This document shows, in pieces, positions 1-8,914 of a stretch of DNA of 41,144 nt. Below the pieces are notes generated by a model, which saw nothing but the letters and a program-made list of their open reading frames with translations, was not told where the DNA came from and searched no databases. A program made the position numbers and the translations under genes. The DNA lies in contig NZ_JRLB01000027.1 in the NCBI RefSeq assembly GCF_000764495.1, positions 7,937 through 49,080 on the forward strand, written 5' to 3'. This stretch comes from Nitrincola sp. A-D6. GTDB taxonomy: Bacteria > Pseudomonadota > Gammaproteobacteria > Pseudomonadales > Balneatricaceae. Position 1 is the stretch's first letter, and every line of letters starts with the position of its first letter.

Positions 1-145
1 GTCAGAGCGGCAGCCGAGCGGTCATGGATGACGAAAAGCGCGTCACACCAAAGCGATACCACCATCCAGCATGGCACTGATCTAAACCATGAGTCACACC
101 GAACCGATGCCCCCAACATGGCACTAAAGGGTACTGACCCCTTTT
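1..145. other. Gene-free left edge with a degenerate direct repeat
   Basis: No credible coding region is seen here. Two imperfect copies of a roughly 35-50 bp element occur: GTCACACC at 42 and 93, each followed by a diverged AA.CGAT.CC stretch and then ATGGCACT at 71 and 118. The second copy runs into an AAAGGG/CCCTTT inverted repeat at about 126-146. No function is assigned. Confidence 0.4.
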
Positions 146-177
146 AAAAGAAAAACCCGGTGCACTAGGCGACCGGG
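146..177 (-). terminator. Rho-independent terminator of ahpC-ahpF
   Basis: On the minus strand a 6-bp stem (CCCGGT/ACCGGG, loop 10 nt) is followed by TTTTTCTTTT. It starts 26 bases after the ahpF stop codon, the expected place for the end of the ahpCF transcript. Confidence 0.85.
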
Positions 178-203
178 CTATAAAGGGGGGAACGCTGTTA
201 CAA

Positions 204-1772
204 TCAGGCAGCGGCTTCGTCTTCCACTGAGGAGCGGATCAGATAATCAAACGCACCTAACGCCGCTGCAGAGCCATTGCCCATGGCAATAATAATCTGT
301 TTATAAGGCACATTGGTTACATCACCGGCGGCAAACACACCGGGAAGATGCGTTTCTCCGTGTGAATTGACTTCGATTTCACCAAAACGTGTCAATTGCA
401 GATCATCTTTCAACCAGTCGGTATTCGGTACCAGACCGATCTGTACAAAGATACCCGCCACATCCACATCGTACATCTGTCCATCGTTACGGTCTTTATA
501 GGTTAAACCGATCACTTTCTTGCCATCACCACGCACTTGCGTCGTTTGTGCCATCTTAATGATGGTGATATTGGCCATGGAGGCTGCTTTTTTCTGCAAC
601 ACCGCGTCAGCACGCAGGGTGTCGCCAAATTCCAGCACGGTGACATGTTCAACAATACCGGCCAGGTCGATAGCTGCTTCAATACCGGAGTTACCGCCAC
701 CAATAACCGCGACACGTTTGCCTTTAAACAACGGACCGTCACAGTGTGGGCAATAGGCTACGCCTTTACCACGGTATTCCTGCTCACCCGGTACGTTCAT
801 TTCACGCCAGCGCGCACCCGTAGCCAGAATGACCGACTTGCTTTTCAGCGTGGCACCATTTTCAAGGTCGATTTCAACCAGCTTTTCCCGGCGCAGTTTG
901 CGCGCACGCTGATTGTCCATAATGTCGACTTCATACTCTTTAACATGCTGCTCAAGACTGGCAACCAGTTTCGGGCCCTCGGTGTAGTTAACCGAGATAA
1001 AGTTTTCAATGCCTACGGTGTCCATCACCTGTCCACCGAAACGCTCGGCAACCAGACCTGTACGTATGCCTTTGCGTGCCGCATAGATCGCTGCCGCTGC
1101 GCCGGCGGGTCCACCACCGACAATCAGTACATCGTAAGGCTCTTTTTCGTTCAGGCTGGCGGCTTCACGTTTGTCTGCACCTGAATCGACTTTGTTCAAA
1201 ATCTCTTTCAGTGTCATACGCCCCTGACCAAACGGCTTGCCATTTAGCAGCACGGTTGGAACGGCCATGATTTCCCGCTCAGCCACTTCATCCTGAAACA
1301 AGGCACCATCAATCATCACACTGGTGACGTTCGGATTCAGCACCGCCATCAGGTTCAGTGCCTGCACCACATCCGGGCAGTTCTGGCAGGAAAGTGAAAT
1401 ATAGGTTTCAAAATGAAACTCACCTTCCAGACTTTTGGCCTGCTCAATCAAAGCGGCTTCCGCTTTGGAAGGGTAACCACCGGACTGCAACAGAGCCAGT
1501 ACCAGCGAGGTAAATTCATGCCCCATGGGTATTCCGGCAAAGCGCACGCGTGGAACTTCTCCAACCGGTGCAATCGCCATACTCGGGGTTCTTTCACTGC
1601 CATCGGTCAGTTGCTTGAGGCTGATTTTATTACTCAGCTCAGCGATTTCCTGACACAATCCAAGCAGCTCTTTAGATTTGGCACTATCGTCAGTGGACAC
1701 AGTAATCTCAATTGGATTAACGATATTCTGCAGATAAGTGTCCAGTTGTTTCTTAAGATTCGCATCCAACAT
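204..1772 (-). CDS. ahpF: Alkyl hydroperoxide reductase subunit F (NADH:peroxiredoxin reductase)
   Basis: A flavoprotein disulfide reductase that passes electrons from NADH through FAD and two CxxC centres to the cytosolic peroxiredoxin AhpC. The 522 residues match the usual length (E. coli 521). The N-terminal double-thioredoxin domain carries SCQNCPD (first CxxC, about residue 130). [11 protein letters not shown]ossmann motif then binds FAD, CPHCDGP is the second redox centre (about 345), GGGNSG is the NAD(P)H fold, and a C-terminal [11 protein letters not shown] motif follows. The open frame extends upstream to a TTG at 1790. ATG 1772 is chosen because AAGGAC lies just before it and homologues begin MLD. 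It is the second gene after ahpC, 88 bases away across a hairpin. Confidence 0.97.
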   Translation of the reverse strand: MLDANLKKQLDTYLQNIVNPIEITVSTDDSAKSKELLGLCQEIAELSNKISLKQLTDGSERTPSMAIAPVGEVPRVRFAGIPMGHEFTSLVLALLQSGGYPSKAEAALIEQAKSLEGEFHFETYISLSCQNCPDVVQALNLMAVLNPNVTSVMIDGALFQDEVAEREIMAVPTVLLNGKPFGQGRMTLKEILNKVDSGADKREAASLNEKEPYDVLIVGGGPAGAAAAIYAARKGIRTGLVAERFGGQVMDTVGIENFISVNYTEGPKLVASLEQHVKEYEVDIMDNQRARKLRREKLVEIDLENGATLKSKSVILATGARWREMNVPGEQEYRGKGVAYCPHCDGPLFKGKRVAVIGGGNSGIEAAIDLAGIVEHVTVLEFGDTLRADAVLQKKAASMANITIIKMAQTTQVRGDGKKVIGLTYKDRNDGQMYDVDVAGIFVQIGLVPNTDWLKDDLQLTRFGEIEVNSHGETHLPGVFAAGDVTNVPYKQIIIAMGNGSAAALGAFDYLIRSSVEDEAAA

Positions 1773-1817
1773 GAGACCGTCCTTTAACAATAAGGAAATT
1801 AAATTCGGAGGGTATAG

Positions 1818-1842
1818 AGCCGGCCCAGGTACTGGACCGGCT
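1818..1842 (-). other. Intercistronic hairpin between ahpC and ahpF
   Basis: Arms AGCCGG.CCAG and CTGG.CCGGCT pair over 10 bp with one mismatch around a 3-nt loop. No T-run follows, so it is more likely an mRNA-stabilising or attenuating element that uncouples ahpC from ahpF levels than a full terminator. That role is inference. Confidence 0.6.
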
Positions 1843-1860
1843 GAGTCAACAGATCAGGGT

Positions 1861-2424
1861 TTAGATCTTGCCAACGAGGTCCAGAGAAGGTGACAGCGTT
1901 TCTTCACCTGGCTGCCAGGAAGCTGGGCAAACTTCACCATCATGCTCAGCAACGTACTGAGCGGCCTGAATTTTACGTACCAGCTCTTTAGCTGAACGAC
2001 CAATACCCAGGTCGTGAATCTCGGCTACTTTGATTTCGCCTTCAGGATTGATCACGAAGGTACCACGCAGAGCCAGACCATCTTCTTCGATCATCACGTC
2101 AAAATTACGTGAAATCACACCCGTTGGGTCAGCAACCATGGGGAAGTGAATTTTTTTGATGGTGTCAGACGCATCGTGCCATGCTTTGTGGGTAAAGTGT
2201 GTATCAGTTGATACAGAGTAAACTTCAACGCCCATTTCCTGCAGTTTCGGATAGAAATCTGCCAGATCACCCAGCTCAGTCGGGCATACAAAGGTGAAAT
2301 CAGCTGGGTAGAAGAATACGACTGACCACTTGCCTTTCAGGTCAGCATCAGATACCTGAACGAACTCACCCTTGTGGTAAGCCGTAGCGTGGAAAGGTTT
2401 AACTCCAGTGTTAATCAGTGACAT
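1861..2424 (-). CDS. ahpC: Alkyl hydroperoxide reductase subunit C, typical 2-Cys peroxiredoxin
   Basis: Reduces H2O2, organic peroxides and peroxynitrite in the cytosol and is recycled by AhpF. The 187 residues are the family length. The peroxidatic cysteine is C47 in FTFVCPTE, preceded by the FYPADF motif. The resolving cysteine is in the C-terminal EVCPASW, near residue 166. Start ATG 2424 follows a clean AGGAG. It is the first gene of the ahpC-ahpF pair. The family is normally induced by OxyR, but I could not find a convincing OxyR tetranucleotide pattern upstream. Confidence 0.98.
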   Translation of the reverse strand: MSLINTGVKPFHATAYHKGEFVQVSDADLKGKWSVVFFYPADFTFVCPTELGDLADFYPKLQEMGVEVYSVSTDTHFTHKAWHDASDTIKKIHFPMVADPTGVISRNFDVMIEEDGLALRGTFVINPEGEIKVAEIHDLGIGRSAKELVRKIQAAQYVAEHDGEVCPASWQPGEETLSPSLDLVGKI

Positions 2425-2463
2425 TTTGTTCTCCTGTTAAGGTTATCGTTATTCAACGAAACC

Positions 2464-2507
2464 ATAATAGGAAAATTTTTAGGCTTTGGGAAATTAATAT
2501 ATATTAA
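2464..2507 (-). promoter_or_regulatory. Candidate ahpC promoter with a 14-bp AT palindrome
   Basis: On the minus strand TATTAT (+ 2464-2469) is a plausible -10 box about 40 bases before the ahpC start. Only a poor -35 (TTTCCC) lies 18 bases upstream, typical of an activator-dependent promoter. Directly upstream is the perfect palindrome TTAATATATATTAA (2494-2507), in the position expected for an activator or upstream AT element. Identity of the regulator is unknown. Confidence 0.4.
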
Positions 2508-2528
2508 CTGATCGATTGATTTTATTTA

Positions 2529-4264
2529 TCAGGATGCAGGTACAACCCGGTCAACCATCAATTGCAAACTAACCTGGCCACGAAACTCATTGCGAGAAAG
2601 ACGATAAACCAGGTGTACCTGCTGAACCGATTCATCCGGCCAAAGCTCTGTATCCACATTAAATGCAATCGCATCCACCGCCAACGAGCCACCTACTGGC
2701 ATCACTACCAGTTTCAGATGTCGATAACCAACAATACGTTGCTGTAATACCCGAAACTCACCATCAAAAACCGGCTCAGGAAACTGGTGTCCCCAAGGAC
2801 CGGCATCCTGCAGCAGGGCGGCTAGCTCCAGAGTCAAATCCACCTCTGACAGTGCACCATCCGTCAATAGAATACGCTGAAGATCCTGGGGCAACAAACG
2901 CGCCTTGACCTCCTGATCAAAGGCCTGACGAAACGCCTCCAGATCCTGCTGCGCCAGGGATAAACCGGCTGCCATGGCATGCCCACCAAACTTTCGTAGC
3001 AACCCTGGATGACGCGCAGCAATCGCATCCAGTCCATCGCGAATATGGAAGCCGGGGATAGAGCGCGCCGATCCTTTAATCTCATCCCCCTCTCCCGGAG
3101 CAAACGCAATAACCGGACGGTGCAGGCGCTCCTTAATACGTGAAGCCAGGATACCCACGACTCCCTGATGCCAACCCGGATCAAACAGACAGACGCCCCA
3201 GGCATCTCGGACTCACTCAACGGCAGATCTGCCAGTATATTCAATGCCTGCTGCTGCATCTCACGCTCGATACTGCGGCGCTCAACATTCAGATCATTGA
3301 GCATCTGTGCAAATTCTTGTGCCTGTTGTGGATCATCGCACAGCAAGCACTCAATACCGATCGACATATCTTCAAGACGTCCGGCTGCATTCAGCCGCGG
3401 CGCGATAGCAAAACCCAGATCAGCCGCCATTAACTGCTCACGGCGGCGCCCGGCCACCTCCAGCAGCGCCAAAATGCCGGGGCGTGCCTGTCCGGCACGG
3501 ATACGTAACAGGCCTTGATGCACCAGGGTGCGATTATTGTGCTCCAGGGCGACAACATCAGCTACAGTGCCCAAGGCTACCAAGTCCAGCAAGCTGGCAA
3601 GATTCGGTGCCTGAATAGCCTGCTGCTCAAAATAACCCTGCTGTAACAAGGCTCGGCGCAAGGCAATCATGACATAAAAAATCACCCCGACACCGCAGGT
3701 CGACTTGGCCATAAACTCGCAACCCGTCTGATTCGGGTTAACGATGGCACAGGCAGCCGGAAGCTGGTCTCCGGGCAGGTGATGATCGGTAATGATGACA
3801 TCCAGTCCTAGTTGGCGTGCCCGCTCAACCCCTTCCACACTGGAAATACCGTTATCGACTGTGACGATCAATTGCGGTTGCTGCCCGGCCGCCACCTCGA
3901 CTATCTCCGGGCTCAGGCCATAGCCAAATTCGAAACGGTTGGGCACCAGATAGCTGACCCGCTGGGCACCCATCATTTGCAGTGCCAGCATTGCCAACGC
4001 GGTACTGGTAGCACCATCACAATCAAAGTCACCGACAATCAATATCGATTCCTGCTTTTGCAAAGCGCTGATCAGGCGAGCCACGGCCGCCTCCATCCCT
4101 TTCATCCGACTGTCCGGTAACAACTCACGCAGATTACGTCCAATTTGAGTTGGATCGGTAATGCCCCGTGCCGCATACACCCGAGCCAGAACAGGGTGAA
4201 GGCTATCCAGGGCAATAGTGGAGTCAATGGCAGAAGTACGGCGTTGTATCAAGGCAGAAGACAT
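2529..4264 (-). CDS. recJ: Single-stranded-DNA-specific 5'-3' exonuclease RecJ (one apparent frameshift)
   Basis: A DHH-family exonuclease acting in RecFOR recombination, mismatch repair and base excision repair. Motifs in order: DFDCDG (motif I), TVDNGIS, DHHLPGD (the DHH motif), the APRLNAAGRL region, then GGHAMAAGL in the DHHA1 domain and a C-terminal OB-like domain. The frame breaks near 3196-3199, where a C4 run on the plus strand needs one more C. The repaired protein reads MPGGVCLFDPGWHQGVVG across the junction and is 578 residues (E. coli 577). Start ATG 4264 fits homologues, although no strong ribosome binding site is visible. It lies 64 bases after thrC, behind a hairpin. Confidence 0.93.
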
Positions 4265-4293
4265 AGGGAAGGAAGCGCCAGTCAGAACAACAA

Positions 4294-4321
4294 GGACACC
4301 CGGTCCACAGACAGGGTGTCC
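4294..4321 (-). terminator. Hairpin between thrC and recJ, terminator-like
   Basis: A perfect 8-bp inverted repeat, GGACACCC/GGGTGTCC with a 12-nt loop, lies just past the thrC stop. On the minus strand it is followed by TTGTTGTTCT, a broken T-rich tract. It may end or attenuate hom-thrC transcripts before recJ. Confidence 0.5.
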
Positions 4322-4328
4322 ACAGGAA

Positions 4329-5723
4329 TCAATCGCGATGTACGTGCGATGCAATATACGCATGCACTTCAGCAATGGATTTGGGCAACACGGTGAAGCG
4401 CTCTTCACGCTGCATCAGGTCACTGAGACGCGCCGGCAGCTGAGGTGCTTCCAGACCGGCTTTGACCACAGGCTCAGGGAACTTCACCGGATGTGCAGTT
4501 GCCAGCGTAATCATCGGCACACTACGATCTTTCCAGCACTCACGTGCCGCTTTGAGACCTATGGCAGTATGCGGATCGAGCAGGTAGCCGGTTTCAGCCT
4601 GCACCTGACGGATCACCTCACAGGTGGTATTGTCATCAACGGCATAACTGTCGAACAAGGCGCGCACACTTTCCCAGCGCGCCGGTTCCAGCTGTACGGC
4701 TTCAGTTTTGAAGCGTTGCATCAGATCCGCCACCGCGCCGCCATCACGCCCATAGACATCAAATAGCAGACGTTCAAAATTTGACGACACCATAATATCC
4801 ATCGAAGGCGACAAGGTATGTTCCAGGGTGCCTTTGGACATATCATTGCCGGAAATCACCCGGTGCAGAATGTCATTGCGATTGGTCGCAACAACCAGTT
4901 GCTGAATCGGCAAGCCCATCTGCTTGGCCAGATAACCGGCGAAAATATCACCGAAATTACCCGTTGGCACAGAGAAGGAAACCGGACGGTGTGGTCCACC
5001 GACTGCCAGCGAAGCTGAGAAGTAGTAAACAATCTGAGCCATGATGCGCGCCCAGTTGATTGAGTTCACCGCACCCAGCTTCATGCCTTTAAGGAAACTC
5101 TGATCCGCAAAGCTGTCTTTAACCATCTCCTGGCAATCATCAAAATTACCTTCCAGGGCGATGTTAAACACATTATCAGCCAAAATACTGGTCATCTGGC
5201 GACGCTGCACCTCAGACACCCGGTTGTAAGGGTGCATGATAAAGATATCCAGGTGTTTACTGTGACGACAGCCTTCTATCGCTGCCGAACCTGTATCACC
5301 CGAGGTAGCCCCCATGATTACCAAACGCTCGCCACGTTCGGCGAGCACATGATCCATCAAGCGTCCCAACAGCTGCAGAGCGAAATCTTTAAAAGCCAGA
5401 GTGGGGCCGTGGAAGAGTTCCAGTATCCACTCATTCTGTTCCAGTTGGACCAGTGGCGCTACGCCAGTGTGATCAAATACGGCATAGGTTTCATCAACCA
5501 TCCGTTTCAGATCGGCATCACTGATACAACCCTCAACAAACGGCTGAATCACCTTGAACGCCAAGTCTGCGTATGAAAGCCCTGACCAGGAAGCAATTTC
5601 AGCCTGACTGAATACAGGCAGTTGCTCCGGCACATACAGACCGCCGTCTTCGGCCAGGCCCGCAAGTAACACATCAGAAAAGCTCAGCGAAGGGGCTTTT
5701 CCACGCGTAGAGATATACTTCAT
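4329..5723 (-). CDS. thrC: Threonine synthase
   Basis: A PLP enzyme converting O-phospho-L-homoserine to threonine, the last step of the pathway that begins with Hom next door. It has 464 residues. The N-terminal MKYISTRG and GLYVPE are characteristic. The PLP-binding lysine is K112 in LAFKDFALQ, and the GATSGDTGSAA phosphate-binding loop and a SVPTGNFGD segment follow. ATG 5723 is chosen over an upstream in-frame TTG because GAGGA lies 8 bases before it. The start is 11 bases after the hom stop, so hom-thrC form an operon as in Pseudomonas. Confidence 0.97.
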   Translation of the reverse strand: MKYISTRGKAPSLSFSDVLLAGLAEDGGLYVPEQLPVFSQAEIASWSGLSYADLAFKVIQPFVEGCISDADLKRMVDETYAVFDHTGVAPLVQLEQNEWILELFHGPTLAFKDFALQLLGRLMDHVLAERGERLVIMGATSGDTGSAAIEGCRHSKHLDIFIMHPYNRVSEVQRRQMTSILADNVFNIALEGNFDDCQEMVKDSFADQSFLKGMKLGAVNSINWARIMAQIVYYFSASLAVGGPHRPVSFSVPTGNFGDIFAGYLAKQMGLPIQQLVVATNRNDILHRVISGNDMSKGTLEHTLSPSMDIMVSSNFERLLFDVYGRDGGAVADLMQRFKTEAVQLEPARWESVRALFDSYAVDDNTTCEVIRQVQAETGYLLDPHTAIGLKAARECWKDRSVPMITLATAHPVKFPEPVVKAGLEAPQLPARLSDLMQREERFTVLPKSIAEVHAYIASHVHRD

Positions 5724-5734
5724 TACCTGATTCC

Positions 5735-7035
5735 TCAACCTTCCAGATGATCGATACGGATGCGGATTAAATCACCCAGGATATCCGGCAGTGCTTCGAT
5801 TTCGCGTATGGCTTCATTCATCATCCGCTCTTCAACACGCTGGGTCAGCAATATGACCGGCACTTGTGCTTCACGAGTCTCTTTCTGCACAATCGCTTCA
5901 ATATTTATGCCTTTCTCACCCAGAATACGGGTGACATGTGCCAGCACCCCAGGGCGTTCAACGGCCTGCAGCCGCAGATAATAGCCACTGACAGTCTGGT
6001 CAACCGGCAATACCGGCGTTTCAGATAGCTGGTGAGACTGGAATGCCAAGGGTGGCACACGTCCATGAGACGGCGTATCCAGCATGCGTGCCACGTCAAT
6101 CAGATCAGCCACCACGCTGATGCTGTGGGCTCAGCGCCAGCACCTGGACCATAATAAAGCGTCTGCCCGACTGCATCGCCGGATACCAGAATCGCATTCA
6201 TCACACCGTTGACGTTAGCCAGCAGGGTTGATTTGGGGATCAATGTCGGATGCACACGCAGTTCAATACCCTGCTCTGTGTGACGGCTGATACCCAAGTG
6301 TTTGATACGATAGCCCAGCTCTTCAGCGTATTGCACATCTTCCGGAGTGATCTTGCTGATACCCTCGGTATAGCTTTTATCAAACTGCAACGGAATGCCA
6401 TAGGCGATGGAGGCCAGAATAGTCAGCTTGTGTGCCGCATCGATACCTTCGACATCAAAAGTGGGATCGGCTTCGGCATAACCCAACGCCTGCGCTTCAG
6501 CCAGCACGTCATTAAAAGCACGGCCCTTCTCGCGCATTTCGGTCATAATGAAGTTGCCAGTACCATTAATGATACCAGCCAGCCAGTTGATCTTATTGGC
6601 AGCCAGCCCTTCACGGATCGCTTTAATAATCGGAATCCCACCCGCCACAGCAGCCTCAAAAGCAACCACGACATTTTTTTCGTTGGCAGCCGCAAATATT
6701 TCGTTACCGTGTACTGCAATCAAAGCTTTGTTGGCAGTGACTACATGCTTGCCATGCTCGATAGCAGTCATCACCAACTCGCGCGCAACCTCATAACCAC
6801 CAATCAGCTCAACAACAATATCGATATCAGGATCACGCGCTAGTGCCATAACGTCGTTGGTGAAGGTGAAACCGGATGTGTCGCAAGCAGAATTTTCACG
6901 GCGCGAAGCAATCGCGGCCACTTCAATGCTGCGACCAGCACGCCGGGCAATTTCATCCGCATTGCGTATCAGCACATTGAAAGTACCGCCACCGACAGTT
7001 CCCAGTCCACAGATCCCGACTTTTACAGGCTTCAA
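5735..7035 (-). CDS. hom: Homoserine dehydrogenase with C-terminal ACT domain (one apparent frameshift)
   Basis: NAD(P)H-dependent reduction of aspartate semialdehyde to homoserine, the branch point to threonine and methionine. Domains are an N-terminal Rossmann fold (GICGLGTVGGG), a catalytic region (NGTGNF, GYAEADPTFDVEG, DAAHKL), and a C-terminal ACT domain (RLQAVERPGVLAHVTRILGE) for threonine feedback. The frame breaks at about 6115-6116. Adding one base restores TASAVVADLIDVAR and gives 433 residues, the Pseudomonas length. The start is taken as TTG 7035 (MKPVKVGICG) with GAGG upstream; GTG 7047 is the alternative. A TATACT -10-like box lies at 7105-7110, beside the dsbC terminator. Confidence 0.94.
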
Positions 7036-7113
7036 ACCACACCTCACAATTTCAGTTCACGACAAAATCCCACGCCAGAGTGACGGGAAAATAAAATGGT
7101 GGTTAGTATAACG

Positions 7114-7149
7114 AAAACGGGGGCATTGCACTACGCAAGCCCCCGTTTT
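7114..7149. terminator. Bidirectional-looking terminator downstream of dsbC
   Basis: A perfect 11-bp stem AAAACGGGGGC/GCCCCCGTTTT with a 14-nt loop. The minus-strand copy ends with TTTT and lies 40 bases past the dsbC stop, upstream of hom. Confidence 0.9.
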
Positions 7150-7189
7150 ACCGTGCCCAGTCTGACGTATCAGTAGTCTTATTGGGGTA

Positions 7190-7927
7190 TTAATTCAATC
7201 CCAGCATCTGCGCAATGCGCTCTGCTGGCATATAACCCGGGATCAAAGTACCGTCTTCCAGAACCATGGCTGGCGTTCCCGAGACACCTATTTTCTGCCC
7301 CAGCATCAACTGCTCAACAACCGGGTTTTCACAGGTTTTATTGTCAATGGTACTACCGGATTTGACACGATCCATCAAATTAACGCGCTCTTCAGCTGTT
7401 TCGCCGCACCAAATAGTCACCATTGTTCTGTAAGTCGCCGTATTCGGACCGCTACGAGGGAAAGCCAGATAACTAACCTCAACCCCCATCTCATTTAGAG
7501 CATCCACTTCGTCATGCAACTGGCGACAGTAAGGGCAATCCACATCGGTAAAGACTCGCAAGGTGGCTTGCTTCTCACCCTTGGCCGGATAGGTGATCAT
7601 TTGCTCCGGCGCTATATCGGACAGCGCTTCAACACGCATCTGATTCTGACTTTGCTCAGTCACATTAACCAAACCCTGTTGATCATCAATACGGAACAGA
7701 TGCCCTACAAGAAAATACTCACCTTGCTCATGGGCGTAAAGCAACTCACCACTCTCCAACAACACCTCGTACATGCCCTCCAGAGGTGCTGCCTCAATGC
7801 TTTTGATCGGGATTCTTGCATCTGCCTTGTGTAGCTGCTCGCGGATCAGATCTTTGGCGTCAGCCATACTCTGCGAGCTGAGCAGAAATCCTACTAATAA
7901 AACGACCCAACCGACGTACTTCTTCAT
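7190..7927 (-). CDS. dsbC: Periplasmic disulfide isomerase DsbC
   Basis: Corrects wrong disulfides in secreted proteins and is kept reduced by DsbD. The 245-residue precursor has a signal peptide (MKK, hydrophobic 6-17, likely cleavage after SMA, residue 22). An N-terminal dimerisation domain precedes a thioredoxin domain. The active site is C131-P-Y-C134, whereas E. coli DsbC has CGYC. The second structural cysteine pair, C174 and C199, and the cis-proline in SGTP (P219) are present. The start has AGGAA upstream. It lies between xerD and hom, as in Pseudomonas. The CPYC dipeptide may shift the redox potential, which is inference. Confidence 0.95.
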   Translation of the reverse strand: MKKYVGWVVLLVGFLLSSQSMADAKDLIREQLHKADARIPIKSIEAAPLEGMYEVLLESGELLYAHEQGEYFLVGHLFRIDDQQGLVNVTEQSQNQMRVEALSDIAPEQMITYPAKGEKQATLRVFTDVDCPYCRQLHDEVDALNEMGVEVSYLAFPRSGPNTATYRTMVTIWCGETAEERVNLMDRVKSGSTIDNKTCENPVVEQLMLGQKIGVSGTPAMVLEDGTLIPGYMPAERIAQMLGLN

Positions 7928-7984
7928 AGTTTCCTCATTCGATTAATGACACTTAGTTATCTGAGTAACCACACCCACAAAAGT

Positions 7985-8914
7985 TCACCCACGCGGATGA
8001 TGTGCCTGATGCAGTGACTGTAATCTGTGTGTTGCTACGTGCGTATAAATTTGCGTTGTTGACAGATCGGCATGACCCAGTAGCATCTGTACAACGCGCA
8101 GATCGGCCCCATGATTGAGTAGATGGGTTGCAAAAGCATGGCGCAACACATGTGGTGATAAGGATTTTTCAATACCCGCCTGATTTGCATGCAAACGCAC
8201 CCTATGCCAAAACGTCTGACGTGTCATCTGATTGCCCCGTCGGCTCAGGAACACAATATCCTGCGAAGCATCGAGCACAAGCAAGGGCCGCGAGGTTTTC
8301 AAGTAGCGGCGCATCCATTCCAGCGCCTCATCTCCCACTGGCACAAGACGTTCTTTATCGCCTTTGCCGACAACCCGTATCACCCCCTGACGCAGATTCA
8401 TCTGTTCGCTACGCAAACCAACCAACTCAGTAACACGCAAGCCGGAAGCGTAAATCAGCTCCAGCATGGTTCTGTCACGTAATCCCAGCACATCCTTCAC
8501 ATCAGGCGCCGCAAGCAGGCGCTCAACATCAACCTCTGTCAGAGTCTTGGGTAATGGCCGCCCAGGCTTGGGACTGGCAATATTGAGTGTCGGATCCTGC
8601 TCAATTCGCGCCTCACGCAGCAGATAGCGGTAAAACCCTCGCAAACAAGACAACACGCGTGCTGTTGATACCGCTTTGAAGGCCTGCCCGACACGCCAGT
8701 CAAGGTAGGCCTGTAAATGGTGTCGCTGCACCTTTAGCAAACTCAGCGCTTGTGCATTCAGCCATAAGGCAAAATGGTTAAGATCACGTCGATAGGAAAG
8801 CTGGGTATTGCGACTTAAACCTTTCTCTAACCAGGCTAACTGCACATACTCGCGAATCACAGACTGATCCTGAGGCAAAGGTTCCAGAGCAGTAAAACGA
8901 CGGTCCGGGGTCAA
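7985..8914 (-). CDS. xerD: Site-specific tyrosine recombinase XerD
   Basis: Acts with XerC at dif to resolve chromosome dimers under FtsK control. It has 309 residues. The N-terminal SAM-like DNA-binding domain spans about 17-103. All catalytic residues of the family are visible: R160 (ASGLRVTEL), K184 (VVGKGDKERL), H255 and R258 (SPHVLRHAF), H281 (LLGHADLSTTQ) and nucleophile Y290 (QIYTHV). The open frame begins with TTG overlapping the upstream TGA (TTGA) with AGAGG 7 bases before it, implying translational coupling to the upstream hypothetical gene. It is a housekeeping Xer, not a phage integrase: no att or phage genes adjoin it. Confidence 0.96.
   Translation of the reverse strand: MTPDRRFTALEPLPQDQSVIREYVQLAWLEKGLSRNTQLSYRRDLNHFALWLNAQALSLLKVQRHHLQAYLDWRVGQAFKAVSTARVLSCLRGFYRYLLREARIEQDPTLNIASPKPGRPLPKTLTEVDVERLLAAPDVKDVLGLRDRTMLELIYASGLRVTELVGLRSEQMNLRQGVIRVVGKGDKERLVPVGDEALEWMRRYLKTSRPLLVLDASQDIVFLSRRGNQMTRQTFWHRVRLHANQAGIEKSLSPHVLRHAFATHLLNHGADLRVVQMLLGHADLSTTQIYTHVATHRLQSLHQAHHPRG

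Noticed and set aside
21..32. Short palindrome GTCAT-GG-ATGAC at the left edge
   Set aside because: Five-base arms are easily due to chance and no gene context is available.
537..1184. 215-codon plus-strand frame opposite ahpF
   Set aside because: Shadow frame inside a clear flavoprotein gene.
2425..2528. OxyR binding site upstream of ahpC
   Set aside because: The ATAG-N7-CTAT pattern could not be found at proper spacing.
7985..8914. Phage integrase marking a mobile element
   Set aside because: All features are those of housekeeping XerD in its conserved place next to dsbC.
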